NCBI GenBank assembly: GCA_003451675.1
Contig: DMCY01000117.1
Coordinates: 1 to 13,474, forward strand
Direction: 5' to 3'
DNA: 13,474 nt
DNA from: Candidatus Atribacteria bacterium
GTDB taxonomy: Bacteria; Atribacterota; JS1; SB-45; 34-128
The translations under genes and the position numbers were made by a program. The stretch's first letter is position 1; the number at the start of each line of letters is the position of its first letter. The notes below the pieces were generated by a model that saw nothing but the letters and a program-made list of their open reading frames with translations, was not told where the DNA came from and did no database searches. This document shows positions 1-6,117 of the stretch, one piece after another.

Positions 1-2
1 CC

Positions 3-413
3 GGCAGATATGATACCGATAAGGAAGTTAGTATTTTAAATGAACTGTATGCTTATCTTAGACTCGACGTTAACTTCTTTCAACCGGTCAGGAAATTAAT
101 CAAAAAGGAAAGAATAGGGAGTAAGGTTATCCAAAGATATGATGAGGCTAAGACCCCTTACCGAAGAGTTCTGGCCTCTCCCGATATTAAAGATGAGATA
201 AAGGTGAAATTGAAAAGCCAATATGATATGCTAAATCCAGCAGAACTGAAAAGAAAGATAACTAAATTACAAAATAAGTTGCTTAAATTAAATTCTCTAA
301 AGCAAAAAGTAAGAGAAGATCTACTAGAAAAAAGTGTAGAACCTTCAAATAGGTTCGAGTACATTTTTATGTATACGAACTGGGGTCAGGCTTCACAACT
401 TCACAAAATGTAA
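3..413 (+). CDS. Transposase with integrase-core (DDE) fold, C-terminal part only
   Basis: An open frame enters from the left edge of the window and runs 136 residues to a TAA stop. Visible blocks are NELYAYLRLDVNFFQPVRKL, then KKERIGSKVIQRYDEAKTPYRRVL and the ending LNPAELKRKITKLQNKLL. I recognise this as the end of integrase-core (rve-type) transposases of insertion sequences. The catalytic DDE residues lie upstream, outside the window, so activity cannot be judged. An internal GTG at 204 could start a 69-residue frame, but homology-like sequence continues before it, so it is not a separate gene. The last dozen codons are encoded by the left arm of the perfect inverted repeat at 374-460, so the gene ends inside what is probably the element's right end. 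It points towards the 3' end of mtaB (convergent). The family call is from memory of the motif style; the exact IS family is not known. Confidence 0.7.
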   Translation, partial: GRYDTDKEVSILNELYAYLRLDVNFFQPVRKLIKKERIGSKVIQRYDEAKTPYRRVLASPDIKDEIKVKLKSQYDMLNPAELKRKITKLQNKLLKLNSLKQKVREDLLEKSVEPSNRFEYIFMYTNWGQASQLHKM

Positions 414-460
414 AACGAAAACAGAAAATGTGAAGTTGTGAAGCCTGACCCCAGTTCGTA
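374..460. repeat. Perfect 32-bp inverted repeat, probable transposon end
   Basis: The arm 374-405 (starting TACGAACTGGGGTCAGG) is the exact reverse complement of 429-460 (ending CCTGACCCCAGTTCGTA), with a 23-nt spacer that holds the transposase stop codon. The DNA or RNA could fold into a 32-bp stem. It sits at the end of the transposase reading frame and stops 10 bp before the mtaB stop codon, so it most likely marks the right end of the insertion. No T-run follows on either strand, so it is not a typical intrinsic terminator, although it could still hinder convergent transcription. Confidence 0.85.
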
Positions 461-470
461 AAAGTTTACA

Positions 471-1784
471 CTAACGAAACGATTTTGAAACGATATAATT
501 AGAACAGATTTGATGCAATTTAACACTAACTATTTCACCTTTTTTACCGATAAAATCAGGAATTATTATTTTAATATAATTAGACGTGATACCGCGGGAA
601 TAGATTCTTCCTTCTTTGTCTTTTATCTCGTCCTCGACCAAAATTTCAGCAATCGAATTGAGGAATTTTTTTTGAAAATCATAAAATAGTTCTTTAGACA
701 ATTCTTGTAACTTTTTACTTCTTTCTTTTTTGGTTCTATTATTGACTTTATTGGGCAGCAAAGCTGCTAAGCACTCTTTACGATTAGAATATTGAAAAAC
801 GTGTATTTTTGCAAAGCATATTTTTCGAGCAAAATTAATGGTTTTACTGAAACTATTACTATCTTCATTAGGAAAACCCACCATAATATCAGTAGTTATG
901 GCTACATCAGGTATTATTTCTTTTATCAGGGAGATCTTTTTGCAAAAAATCGAGGTATCATAAGGACGATTCATAAGATTAAGAATTTTATTGTCGCCAC
1001 TTTGCAGCGGAATATGCAGGTGATGACAAAACTTAGAACAGTGTTTAAAAATATTTAATAATTCAGCATTGATGTCTATTAATTCTATTGAACTTAAACG
1101 AATTCTTTTTATTCCTTTAAAATTGCTAATCAAAGAAATTAATTTTGCTAAATTTGTTTTCCCTTTATCTATATCTCTGCCGTATGTACCCAAATTAATT
1201 CCTGTGAGGACTACTTCTTTAACCCCATTACTACTTAAATTAGAAACTTCTTCTAATACATCTTCTACAGATCTACTTCGAGCAGGGCCTCTAACATATG
1301 GAACTTTACAGTAAGTACAGAATCTATTGCAACCATCTTGTATTTTTAGCCAGGCGCGGGTATGTAAGCTACTTGATTTATTTTTAAGAATATTGTCATA
1401 TTTTTTTAGATATTTTGCAGGCTTTACTCTAATAACCATATCATGGAAATCTATTTTTTCTAATTGTTGTAAAATATCATTTTTTTTCCCATTCCCTGCT
1501 ATCAGACTGATCCCTTCTATTTTTTGCAGATCTTCATAATCAGATTGTGCATAGCAGCCGATTACAATTATTTTTGATTTTCTATTTTGGCGGATAGCTT
1601 TTCTTATCATCTGTTTAGATTTACGATCTGCTTCTTGAGTGACAGTACAAGTATTTATTATGTATACATCAGCATTTTGGTGAAAATCTACTATTTGAAA
1701 GCCTTTATCTTTAAGAAAATTGATAATGCTTTCTGTCTCGTATTGATTTACTTTACATCCGAGTGTTTTAAGGGCAACTTTAAT
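471..1784 (-). CDS. mtaB: tRNA methylthiotransferase MtaB (t6A to ms2t6A)
   Basis: This is a radical-SAM methylthiotransferase that adds a methylthio group to N6-threonylcarbamoyladenosine at position 37 of ANN-decoding tRNAs. With the start used here it is 437 residues, normal for the family. The N-terminal UPF0004 domain has the start block KVALKTLGCKVNQYETE (Cys10), NTCTVT (Cys46) and VIGCYAQ (Cys77), which hold one iron-sulfur cluster. The SAM cluster motif CNRFCTYC gives Cys152/156/159. TGINLGTYG (near 196), HLHIPLQSGD (255-264) and TDIMVGFPNED (298-308) are further family blocks. The last ~60 residues fall where a TRAM RNA-binding domain is expected, but it is weak. LGCKVNQYE favours MtaB over MiaB or RimO. 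No ATG, GTG or TTG occurs in frame before codon 59, which would remove two cluster cysteines. An in-frame TAA lies at 1802-1800, so translation must begin between them, most likely at ATT 1784-1782. In Bacillus the orthologue (yqeV) closes the dnaK neighbourhood, as here. Confidence 0.93.
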   Translation of the reverse strand: MKVALKTLGCKVNQYETESIINFLKDKGFQIVDFHQNADVYIINTCTVTQEADRKSKQMIRKAIRQNRKSKIIVIGCYAQSDYEDLQKIEGISLIAGNGKKNDILQQLEKIDFHDMVIRVKPAKYLKKYDNILKNKSSSLHTRAWLKIQDGCNRFCTYCKVPYVRGPARSRSVEDVLEEVSNLSSNGVKEVVLTGINLGTYGRDIDKGKTNLAKLISLISNFKGIKRIRLSSIELIDINAELLNIFKHCSKFCHHLHIPLQSGDNKILNLMNRPYDTSIFCKKISLIKEIIPDVAITTDIMVGFPNEDSNSFSKTINFARKICFAKIHVFQYSNRKECLAALLPNKVNNRTKKERSKKLQELSKELFYDFQKKFLNSIAEILVEDEIKDKEGRIYSRGITSNYIKIIIPDFIGKKGEIVSVKLHQICSNYIVSKSFR

Positions 1785-1798
1785 GATAAATACTCCTT
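1782..1798 (-). promoter_or_regulatory. Ribosome binding site and non-canonical ATT start of mtaB
   Basis: On the minus strand AAGGAG (1798-1793) is followed after 8 nt by ATT at 1784-1782, then AAA GTT GCC, matching the family's usual M-K-V-A start. An ATC codon just before it (1787-1785) is the only close alternative, 5 nt from the Shine-Dalgarno core. The in-frame stop at 1802-1800 rules out a start further upstream. ATT initiation is well known for infC in enterobacteria and usually lowers or regulates translation. A sequencing error from ATG cannot be excluded. Confidence 0.75.
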
Positions 1799-1805
1799 TT
1801 TAAAA

Positions 1806-1841
1806 TTAGTTAGTTAGTTAGTTAGTTGGTTAGTTAGTTAA
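1806..1841. repeat. TTAG tandem array (octamer-type)
   Basis: Nine consecutive tetramers: five TTAG, one TTGG, two TTAG, one TTAA. Read as octamers on the other strand this gives AACTAACT and AACCAACT, the same unit family as the arrays at 3919-3958 and 13267-13314. It lies just upstream of the mtaB ribosome binding site. Confidence 0.9.
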
Positions 1842-1922
1842 GTAAATAAAAGCCAAAACAGTATCGAGTTAAAAAATAAGCAATGGTATATAGTAAGAAA
1901 AATAGAATTCAGAAGCCTAATC

Positions 1923-1957
1923 AACATCGAGTATCGAGTATTGAGTATCGAGTTAGA
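1923..1957. repeat. Heptamer array, AGTATCG type
   Basis: Successive 7-bp units AACATCG, AGTATCG, AGTATTG, AGTATCG, AGTTAGA. The complement (CGATACT) matches the units of the array at 2202-2236, so this gap carries the same heptamer in both orientations. Confidence 0.85.
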
Positions 1958-2037
1958 AAAATAAAAGCGAATTTAGTATCTCGTTAAAAATAATTAGCTG
2001 GTTAGGGAATAAAAAATATCAAGAAAGAGTAAGAATG

Positions 2038-2089
2038 AAAAAACAGAAATGTCATTGCGAGGAACAAAGTGACGAATCAATCTCGATTT
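2038..2089 (-). repeat. CATTGCGAGG dispersed repeat, copy A (inverted)
   Basis: On the plus strand it reads A6-CAGAAATGTCATTGCGAGG, then AACAAAGTGACGAATCAATC and TCGATTT. Its complement matches copies B (3657-3708) and D (13194-13258) over nearly the whole length and copy C (8189-8240) at both ends. Here it lies inverted relative to the others. Confidence 0.85.
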
Positions 2090-2167
2090 TATATATCATT
2101 TATAATTATTTATTAGGTAAACTAGCTAACAAGTAACCCGTTTTTGTAAATTTGAGACTATAATCCT

Positions 2168-2236
2168 ATTTACTTATTACATATTACTCATTACTTTATT
2201 CTATACTATATACTCAATACTCGATACTGGATACTA
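2168..2236. repeat. Two adjoining heptamer arrays (TTACNNA and NNATACT)
   Basis: TTAC recurs at 2170, 2177, 2184 and 2191, exactly 7 bp apart. After a phase jump TAC recurs at 2204, 2211, 2218, 2225 and 2232, again 7 bp apart (units CTATACT, ATATACT, CAATACT, CGATACT, GGATACT). The second array ends 8 bp before the dnaJ stop codon. Confidence 0.9.
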
Positions 2237-2243
2237 TTTTGTT

Positions 2244-3377
2244 TTATCCAAAAACATTTTTTATTTTTGCAAAAATGCCTTTTTCTCCCAATTTCTCTAA
2301 ATCTTCTCCACTTAATTTTGCATATTCTAATAATAAATTTCTTTGTTTATCATTCATTTTTTTAGGTATTCCCACTATAATTTTAACATATTGATTTCCT
2401 CTTTGATTAGTTCCAATTTTAAATATTCCTTTTCCTTTAAGCCTGAAGACGCTATTGGATTGGGTTCCGGCGGGAATTTTTAGTTTTGCCTTTCCTTCCA
2501 GCGTAGGAACAGTAGTTGTACCCCCCAATGCTGCCTTTACAAAACTAATTGAATGAGTACAACTTATATCTATCCCTGTACGTTTAAATATTTTATGAGG
2601 TTTTACGTATAAAACGATGTATAAATCACCAGAAGGACCACCTCTTTCTCCCGGTTCTCCCATTCCAGTTATTCGTAATCGATGACCGTTAGCTACACCA
2701 GCAGGTATTTTTACTTTTACTACTCTATTTTTCTTTACTTTCCCTGTACCTCTACAATTGGTACATACATCCTTTATTATTTTTCCTTCACCTGCGCACC
2801 GAGGGCAGGTTTTTATATTAACAAATTGCCCAAACATTGTACTTTGAGTGCTTTTAATCTCACCTGTACCGTGGCAATCAGGACAGGTCTGGGGAGAAGT
2901 GCCAGGTTTTGTTCCGCTTCCTTTGCACGCTTGACAAGTTTCCCAGCTTGGAACTTCTATTTTAGTTTCCTTGCCAAAGGCAGCATCTTCGAAGCTTATT
3001 TCTAAATTGTATCTTAAATTAGCTCCTCTTTGAGGACGCACTCTTCCTTCACTTCTTCGAGTTCTTGTTCCAAAAAAAGAATCAAAAATATCGCTAAAAT
3101 CTCCGAAGTCACCGAAATCAGAAAAACCTCTTCCTTGAAAATCAAATCCTCCCATGCCTTCAGCCGAACCAAATTGATCATATTTTGCCCTCTTTTCCGG
3201 GTCACTAAGCACTTGATAGGCTTCATTAATTTCTTTAAATTTCTTTTCGGCATCACCATCAGATGAATTTCTATCAGGATGATATTTTAAGGCAAGCTTC
3301 CTGTAAGTCTTTTTTATTTCCTCAGGAGTAGCATCTTTTTTTAAACCTAAAATTTCATAATAGTCTCTTTTTGTCAA
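2244..3377 (-). CDS. dnaJ: Co-chaperone DnaJ (Hsp40), class I
   Basis: DnaJ delivers unfolded clients to DnaK and stimulates its ATPase in the cytoplasm. The 377-residue protein has every class I part. The J domain (about 4-70) has the HPD motif at 33-35. A Gly/Phe/Asp-rich linker (about 73-103) has [18 protein letters not shown]. Four CxxCxGxG zinc motifs are [24 protein letters not shown] and CTNCRGTG (first cysteines 148, 165, 191 and 205). C-terminal client-binding domains follow ([39 protein letters not shown]). The start is TTG at 3377-3375, giving [10 protein letters not shown], behind AGAGGG 9 nt upstream; no ATG precedes it in frame. It follows dnaK but is separated from it by 647 bp of repeats, unusually far for an operon partner. 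Whether it is co-transcribed with dnaK or has its own promoter cannot be told. Confidence 0.98.
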   Translation of the reverse strand: MTKRDYYEILGLKKDATPEEIKKTYRKLALKYHPDRNSSDGDAEKKFKEINEAYQVLSDPEKRAKYDQFGSAEGMGGFDFQGRGFSDFGDFGDFSDIFDSFFGTRTRRSEGRVRPQRGANLRYNLEISFEDAAFGKETKIEVPSWETCQACKGSGTKPGTSPQTCPDCHGTGEIKSTQSTMFGQFVNIKTCPRCAGEGKIIKDVCTNCRGTGKVKKNRVVKVKIPAGVANGHRLRITGMGEPGERGGPSGDLYIVLYVKPHKIFKRTGIDISCTHSISFVKAALGGTTTVPTLEGKAKLKIPAGTQSNSVFRLKGKGIFKIGTNQRGNQYVKIIVGIPKKMNDKQRNLLLEYAKLSGEDLEKLGEKGIFAKIKNVFG

Positions 3378-3396
3378 TTAATATTTCCCTCTTTCC

Positions 3397-3424
3397 TCGT
3401 ATGTCGTATATCGTATTGCGTATC
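3397..3424. repeat. Heptamer array, TCGTATN type, before dnaJ
   Basis: Four 7-bp units: TCGTATG, TCGTATA, TCGTATT, GCGTATC. It abuts the dnaJ ribosome binding site. The same unit in the same position precedes murJ (12955-13024), and a variant lies at 8094-8114. Confidence 0.9.
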
Positions 3425-3432
3425 ACACATTA

Positions 3433-3472
3433 GTTATCCAGTTACCCTGTTTGCCAGTTAACCGGTTAATTT
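3433..3472. repeat. Octamer array, GTTANCCA type
   Basis: Five 8-bp units in strict register: GTTATCCA, GTTACCCT, GTTTGCCA, GTTAACCG, GTTAATTT. Rotated, these are NNCCAGTT-like, the same unit family as AACCAGTT at 3741. Confidence 0.85.
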
Positions 3473-3502
3473 AATTCATATATGTGGGTAGAAATGCTCT
3501 GG

Positions 3503-3522
3503 ATTCCTGCTTTCGCAGGAAT
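3503..3522. repeat. Hairpin ATTCCTGC-TTTC-GCAGGAAT
   Basis: Perfect 8-bp stem with a TTTC loop, followed by GACAG. It resembles in layout the CCCCAGC-GAAA-GCTGGGG hairpin at 8162-8179 inside repeat copy C. No T-run follows on the minus strand, so it is not a convincing terminator for dnaK. Confidence 0.75.
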
Positions 3523-3538
3523 GACAGAAGAAACAGAC

Positions 3539-3558
3539 GGGCTCGATGAATCGAGCCC
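3539..3558. repeat. GC-rich hairpin GGGCTCGAT/ATCGAGCCC
   Basis: Perfect 9-bp arms around a 2-nt GA loop. It differs from the hairpin at 13132-13151 by a single base pair changed on both arms. On the minus strand it is followed by GTCTGTTTCTTC, a poor T-tract, so terminator function for dnaK is only a weak possibility. Confidence 0.8.
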
Positions 3559-3590
3559 TTACAAATTACTTATCGCACATTACTTATTAT

Positions 3591-3611
3591 GGGCAGACAC
3601 AAGGTCTGCCC
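3591..3611. repeat. GC-rich hairpin GGGCAGAC/GTCTGCCC
   Basis: Perfect 8-bp arms around ACAAG, followed by CCTAC. The GCCCCTAC ending is shared with the hairpins at 8273-8291 and 13132-13151. Confidence 0.8.
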
Positions 3612-3631
3612 CTACATATTGCTTATTACTA

Positions 3632-3708
3632 TTTTCTTCAAACAATATTCGATATGAAATCGAGATTGCCGCGTCGTTGCACTCCTCGCAATGACATTTC
3701 TGTTTTTT
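3632..3708 (+). repeat. CATTGCGAGG dispersed repeat, copy B
   Basis: Begins TTTTCTTCAAACAAT, continues GAAATCGAGATTGC and ends CCTCGCAATGACATTTCTG plus six T. Copy D (13169-13258) matches along the full length including the TTCTTCAAACAAT lead. The middle (CGCGTCGTTGCACT) is the variable part. Confidence 0.88.
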
Positions 3709-3740
3709 GTTCTTAATTCTGTTTTTTCTTATCTTTACTT

Positions 3741-3780
3741 AACCAGTTAACCAGGTAACCAAGTAACCAGCTAACTATTT
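3741..3780. repeat. Octamer array, AACCAGTT type
   Basis: Five units in register: AACCAGTT, AACCAGGT, AACCAAGT, AACCAGCT, AACTATTT. Its end is contained in the first copy of the 81-bp duplication. Confidence 0.9.
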
Positions 3781-3932
3781 CTATACGCTATTTCTTATTC
3801 TGGCTTCTCTCTCCTGAATTCTATCTTCTATTTCCTTAACCAGTTAACCAGCTAACTATTTCTATACGCTATTTCTTATTCTGGCTTCTCTCTCCTGAAT
3901 TCTATCTTCTATTTCCTTAACCAGTTAACCAG
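3764..3932. repeat. Perfect 81-bp tandem duplication
   Basis: 3764-3844 and 3845-3925 are identical, and the match continues 7 bp further (3926-3932). Each copy is eight heptamers (3781-3836: CTATACG, CTATTTC, TTATTCT, GGCTTCT, CTCTCCT, GAATTCT, ATCTTCT, ATTTCCT) plus about three octamers of TAACCAGT type. Lack of any mismatch implies recent duplication or an assembly artefact. Confidence 0.93.
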
Positions 3933-3958
3933 GTAACTAACTAACCAACTAACTAATT
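3919..3958. repeat. Octamer array, AACYANNT type
   Basis: Five units: AACCAGTT, AACCAGGT, AACTAACT, AACCAACT, AACTAATT. It overlaps the end of the 81-bp duplication. Confidence 0.88.
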
Positions 3959-3998
3959 CTATACGTTACCCGCTATTCAGGCTTTTTCTTATCTCTTT

Positions 3999-4019
3999 AC
4001 TAAATACTATTCACTAACG
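3999..4019. repeat. Heptamer array, ACTANNN type
   Basis: Three units ACTAAAT, ACTATTC, ACTAACG ending 5 bp before the dnaK stop codon. ACTATTC-ACTAACG also occurs in the dnaK-grpE gap (6077-6090), and CTATTC-ACTAACG near the right edge of the window (from about 13432). Confidence 0.85.
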
Positions 4020-4024
4020 ATTAG

Positions 4025-5971
4025 TTAGTCTTTCTTGTCTTCGTCTTTTTCGACTTCATAATCAGCATCAACTACTTTTTCTTCTCCCTTTTCATCTTTT
4101 TTATCAGCTTCGCTGGCCTTCTCGCTTTCCTTATTTGCTTTTTGTTGTTGTGTTTGGGCTGATGCTTTTTTGTAAATTTCCTCAGCAAGCTTATGTGAGG
4201 AAGTAGTTAATTTTTCGATGTTTGATTTTATTTTTTCTACATCATCTTCTTCTAAGGCTTTCCTGAGATCTTTGATATTTTCAGTAATATTATTTTTTTC
4301 TTCTTCGCTAATCTTATCTCCGGATTCCTTTAGAGTTTTTTCCACAGTATAAATCAAAGTATCTGCCTGATTTCGAAGTTCTATCTTTTCCTTTAATTTC
4401 TTGTCCTCTTCGGCATACTGCTCCGCTTCTTTTACTTTTTTATCTATTTCTTCATCAGTTAACCCACTTGACGCAGTAATGGTTATTTTTTGTTCTTTTT
4501 GAGTCCCTAAATCTTTTGCTTTAACATTGATAATACCGTTTCTATCGATATCAAAAGTTACTTCGATTTGGGGAATCCCTCTTGGTGCTGGTGGTATACC
4601 AGTTAATTGAAATCTTCCTAAACTGGTATTATCTTTAGCCATAGGCCTTTCACCCTGTAATACATTTATATCAACAGTTGGCTGATTATCGGCAGCGGTC
4701 GAAAATATCTGGCTCTTGGACGTAGGAATGGTGGTATTTCTTTCAATTAATCTAGTACATACTCCACCTAAAGTTTCTATGCCTAAAGATAGGGGTGTAA
4801 CATCCAATAGCAGAATATCTTTCTTTACTTCACCTCCTAAAATACCAGCTTGAATTGCGGCTCCCATTGCCACCACTTCATCGGGATTAACTCCTTTATT
4901 TGCCTCTTTCCCAAATATCTTTTTTACAGTTTCCTGTACTTTGGGCATCCTGGTTTGCCCGCCAACTAAAATTACTTCATGTATATCTTCTGCTTTTAAT
5001 TTAGCGTCTTCAAGTGCTTTATGACAGGGTTCTATAGTACTCTCAATAAGGTCTTCGGTGAGCTGTTCTAATTTTGCTCTAGTTAGAGTAACACTTAAAT
5101 GTTTTGGACCACTGGCATCAGCAGTAATAAAAGGTAAATTAATCTCAGTTTCTAATGATGAGGATAATTCACATTTTGCTTTTTCTGCTGCTTCCTTCAA
5201 TCTTTGCAAAGCCATTTGATCATTTTTTAAATCTATTCCATTTTCTTTTTTAAAACTATCTATTAACCAGTGTATTATTCTTTGGTCAAAATCGTCACCG
5301 CCCAGGAAAGTATTTCCGTTAGTAGATTTAACCTCATAGACTCCCTCTTCGCCAATATCTAAAATAGATATATCAAAAGTTCCTCCTCCAAGATCATAAA
5401 CTGCTACTTTTTCATTTTTTTTCTTATCAAATCCATAAGCAAAGGCGGCTGCTGTAGGTTCATTTATAATTCTTAAAACATTTAACCCGGCAATTTTCCC
5501 CGCGCTTTTAGTTGCTTCTCTTTGGTTATCATCAAAATATGCCGGTACAGTAATAACTGCATCACTTATTTTTTCACCAATGTGATCTTCAGCTTCTTTT
5601 TTAAGTTTTTGCAATACCATAGCTGAAATTTCCTGTGGACTATAAGCATTGCCTTTGACTTCTATTTTAACATCAGTATGCCCTCCAGGAACTAATTTAA
5701 AAGGTAAGATTTTTTTTGCTTTTCCCACTTGCTCGTCATTATATCTTCTACCGATAAGTCTTTTAACCGAAAATATTGTATTTTCAGGATTGGTAACTGC
5801 TTGTCTTTTTGCTAATAAACCCACTAACCTTTCACCTTTTTTTGTAAATGCAACCATAGAAGGTGTAGTTCTACCACCTTCTGCGTTTTCTATGATAACA
5901 GGTTTGCCTCCCTCTATAACTGCAACAGCAGAATTAGTTGTTCCTAAATCGATTCCTATTATTTTTCCCAT
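4025..5971 (-). CDS. dnaK: Molecular chaperone DnaK (Hsp70)
   Basis: ATP-driven cytoplasmic chaperone that binds exposed hydrophobic segments. It is 648 residues and complete. The nucleotide-binding domain has GIDLGTTNS (6-14), [17 protein letters not shown] (139-155), [14 protein letters not shown] (169-182), DLGGGTFD (193-200) and VGGQTRMP (336-343). The interdomain linker is [13 protein letters not shown] (385-397). The substrate domain follows, then a helical lid, and a charged Q/K/E tail ending [16 protein letters not shown], comparable to the EEVDADFEV-type end of bacterial DnaK. The segment around 80-110 ([19 protein letters not shown]) aligns with the stretch present in E. coli DnaK and absent from Gram-positive DnaK, which argues against a Firmicute host. 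ATG start with GGGAG 10 nt upstream. It lies 146 bp after grpE in the HrcA/CIRCE unit. A cysteine at 267 occupies the usual ATPase-domain position in KAKCELSS. Confidence 0.99.
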   Translation of the reverse strand: MGKIIGIDLGTTNSAVAVIEGGKPVIIENAEGGRTTPSMVAFTKKGERLVGLLAKRQAVTNPENTIFSVKRLIGRRYNDEQVGKAKKILPFKLVPGGHTDVKIEVKGNAYSPQEISAMVLQKLKKEAEDHIGEKISDAVITVPAYFDDNQREATKSAGKIAGLNVLRIINEPTAAAFAYGFDKKKNEKVAVYDLGGGTFDISILDIGEEGVYEVKSTNGNTFLGGDDFDQRIIHWLIDSFKKENGIDLKNDQMALQRLKEAAEKAKCELSSSLETEINLPFITADASGPKHLSVTLTRAKLEQLTEDLIESTIEPCHKALEDAKLKAEDIHEVILVGGQTRMPKVQETVKKIFGKEANKGVNPDEVVAMGAAIQAGILGGEVKKDILLLDVTPLSLGIETLGGVCTRLIERNTTIPTSKSQIFSTAADNQPTVDINVLQGERPMAKDNTSLGRFQLTGIPPAPRGIPQIEVTFDIDRNGIINVKAKDLGTQKEQKITITASSGLTDEEIDKKVKEAEQYAEEDKKLKEKIELRNQADTLIYTVEKTLKESGDKISEEEKNNITENIKDLRKALEEDDVEKIKSNIEKLTTSSHKLAEEIYKKASAQTQQQKANKESEKASEADKKDEKGEEKVVDADYEVEKDEDKKD

Positions 5972-6117
5972 AATATCATCTCTCCCTTTCTTAATCTCTT
6001 TTTATTTAATGGTTTAGAAATTTTCTTTTCCTATAACTAAAAACTTGCATCTTGCATTTAAAACTAAGGACTAACGACTATTCACTAACGACTAGTACAT
6101 TAACGACTAATTTTAGA
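5972..6117. other. 146-bp grpE-dnaK gap with heptamer arrays
   Basis: Contains the dnaK ribosome binding site (GGGAG near 5985) and a heptamer block (6044-6097). No hairpin resembling a terminator was seen, so read-through from grpE into dnaK is expected. Confidence 0.7.
6044..6097. repeat. Heptamer arrays CTTGCAT and ACTANNN
   Basis: Two identical CTTGCAT units (6044-6057), then five units in register: ACTAAGG, ACTAACG, ACTATTC, ACTAACG, ACTAGTA (6063-6097). A further TTAACGACTA follows one base out of phase. Confidence 0.88.

Larger units (their letters stand above)
1785..2243. other. Gene-free, repeat-filled gap between dnaJ and mtaB
   Basis: No credible coding frame is present, and prmA and rsmE, which commonly occupy this place, are missing. 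The stretch holds a TTAG-type array (1806-1841), heptamers of AGTATCG type (1923-1957), one inverted copy of the CATTGCGAGG repeat (2038-2089), three octamers around GTAA (2115-2138) and two heptamer arrays (2168-2236). No convincing promoter or terminator was seen for either gene. Confidence 0.8.
3378..4024. other. 647-bp repeat mosaic between dnaK and dnaJ
   Basis: No gene is supportable: the short open frames show no family motif and no good ribosome binding site. From dnaJ towards dnaK it holds heptamers (3397-3424), octamers (3433-3472), three hairpins (3503-3522, 3539-3558, 3591-3611), repeat copy B (3632-3708), octamers (3741-3780), a perfect 81-bp tandem duplication (3764-3932), octamers (3919-3958) and ACTANNN heptamers (3999-4019) ending 5 bp short of the dnaK stop. 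Confidence 0.85.

Noticed and set aside
204..413. Independent 69-codon gene starting at GTG 204
   Set aside because: The open frame and transposase-like sequence continue upstream to the window edge, so it is the tail of the transposase.
471..1610. Short MtaB starting at ATG 1610
   Set aside because: It would lose Cys10 and Cys46 of the N-terminal cluster, while the coding sequence for both continues open upstream to a ribosome binding site at 1798-1793.
3482..3694. Plus-strand 70-codon frame in the dnaJ-dnaK gap
   Set aside because: It runs through three hairpins and repeat copy B, has no ribosome binding site or family motif, and is explained by repeats.
3741..3958. CRISPR array
   Set aside because: Units are 7-8 bp and directly adjacent. 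There are no 20-40 bp spacers between conserved repeats and no cas genes.
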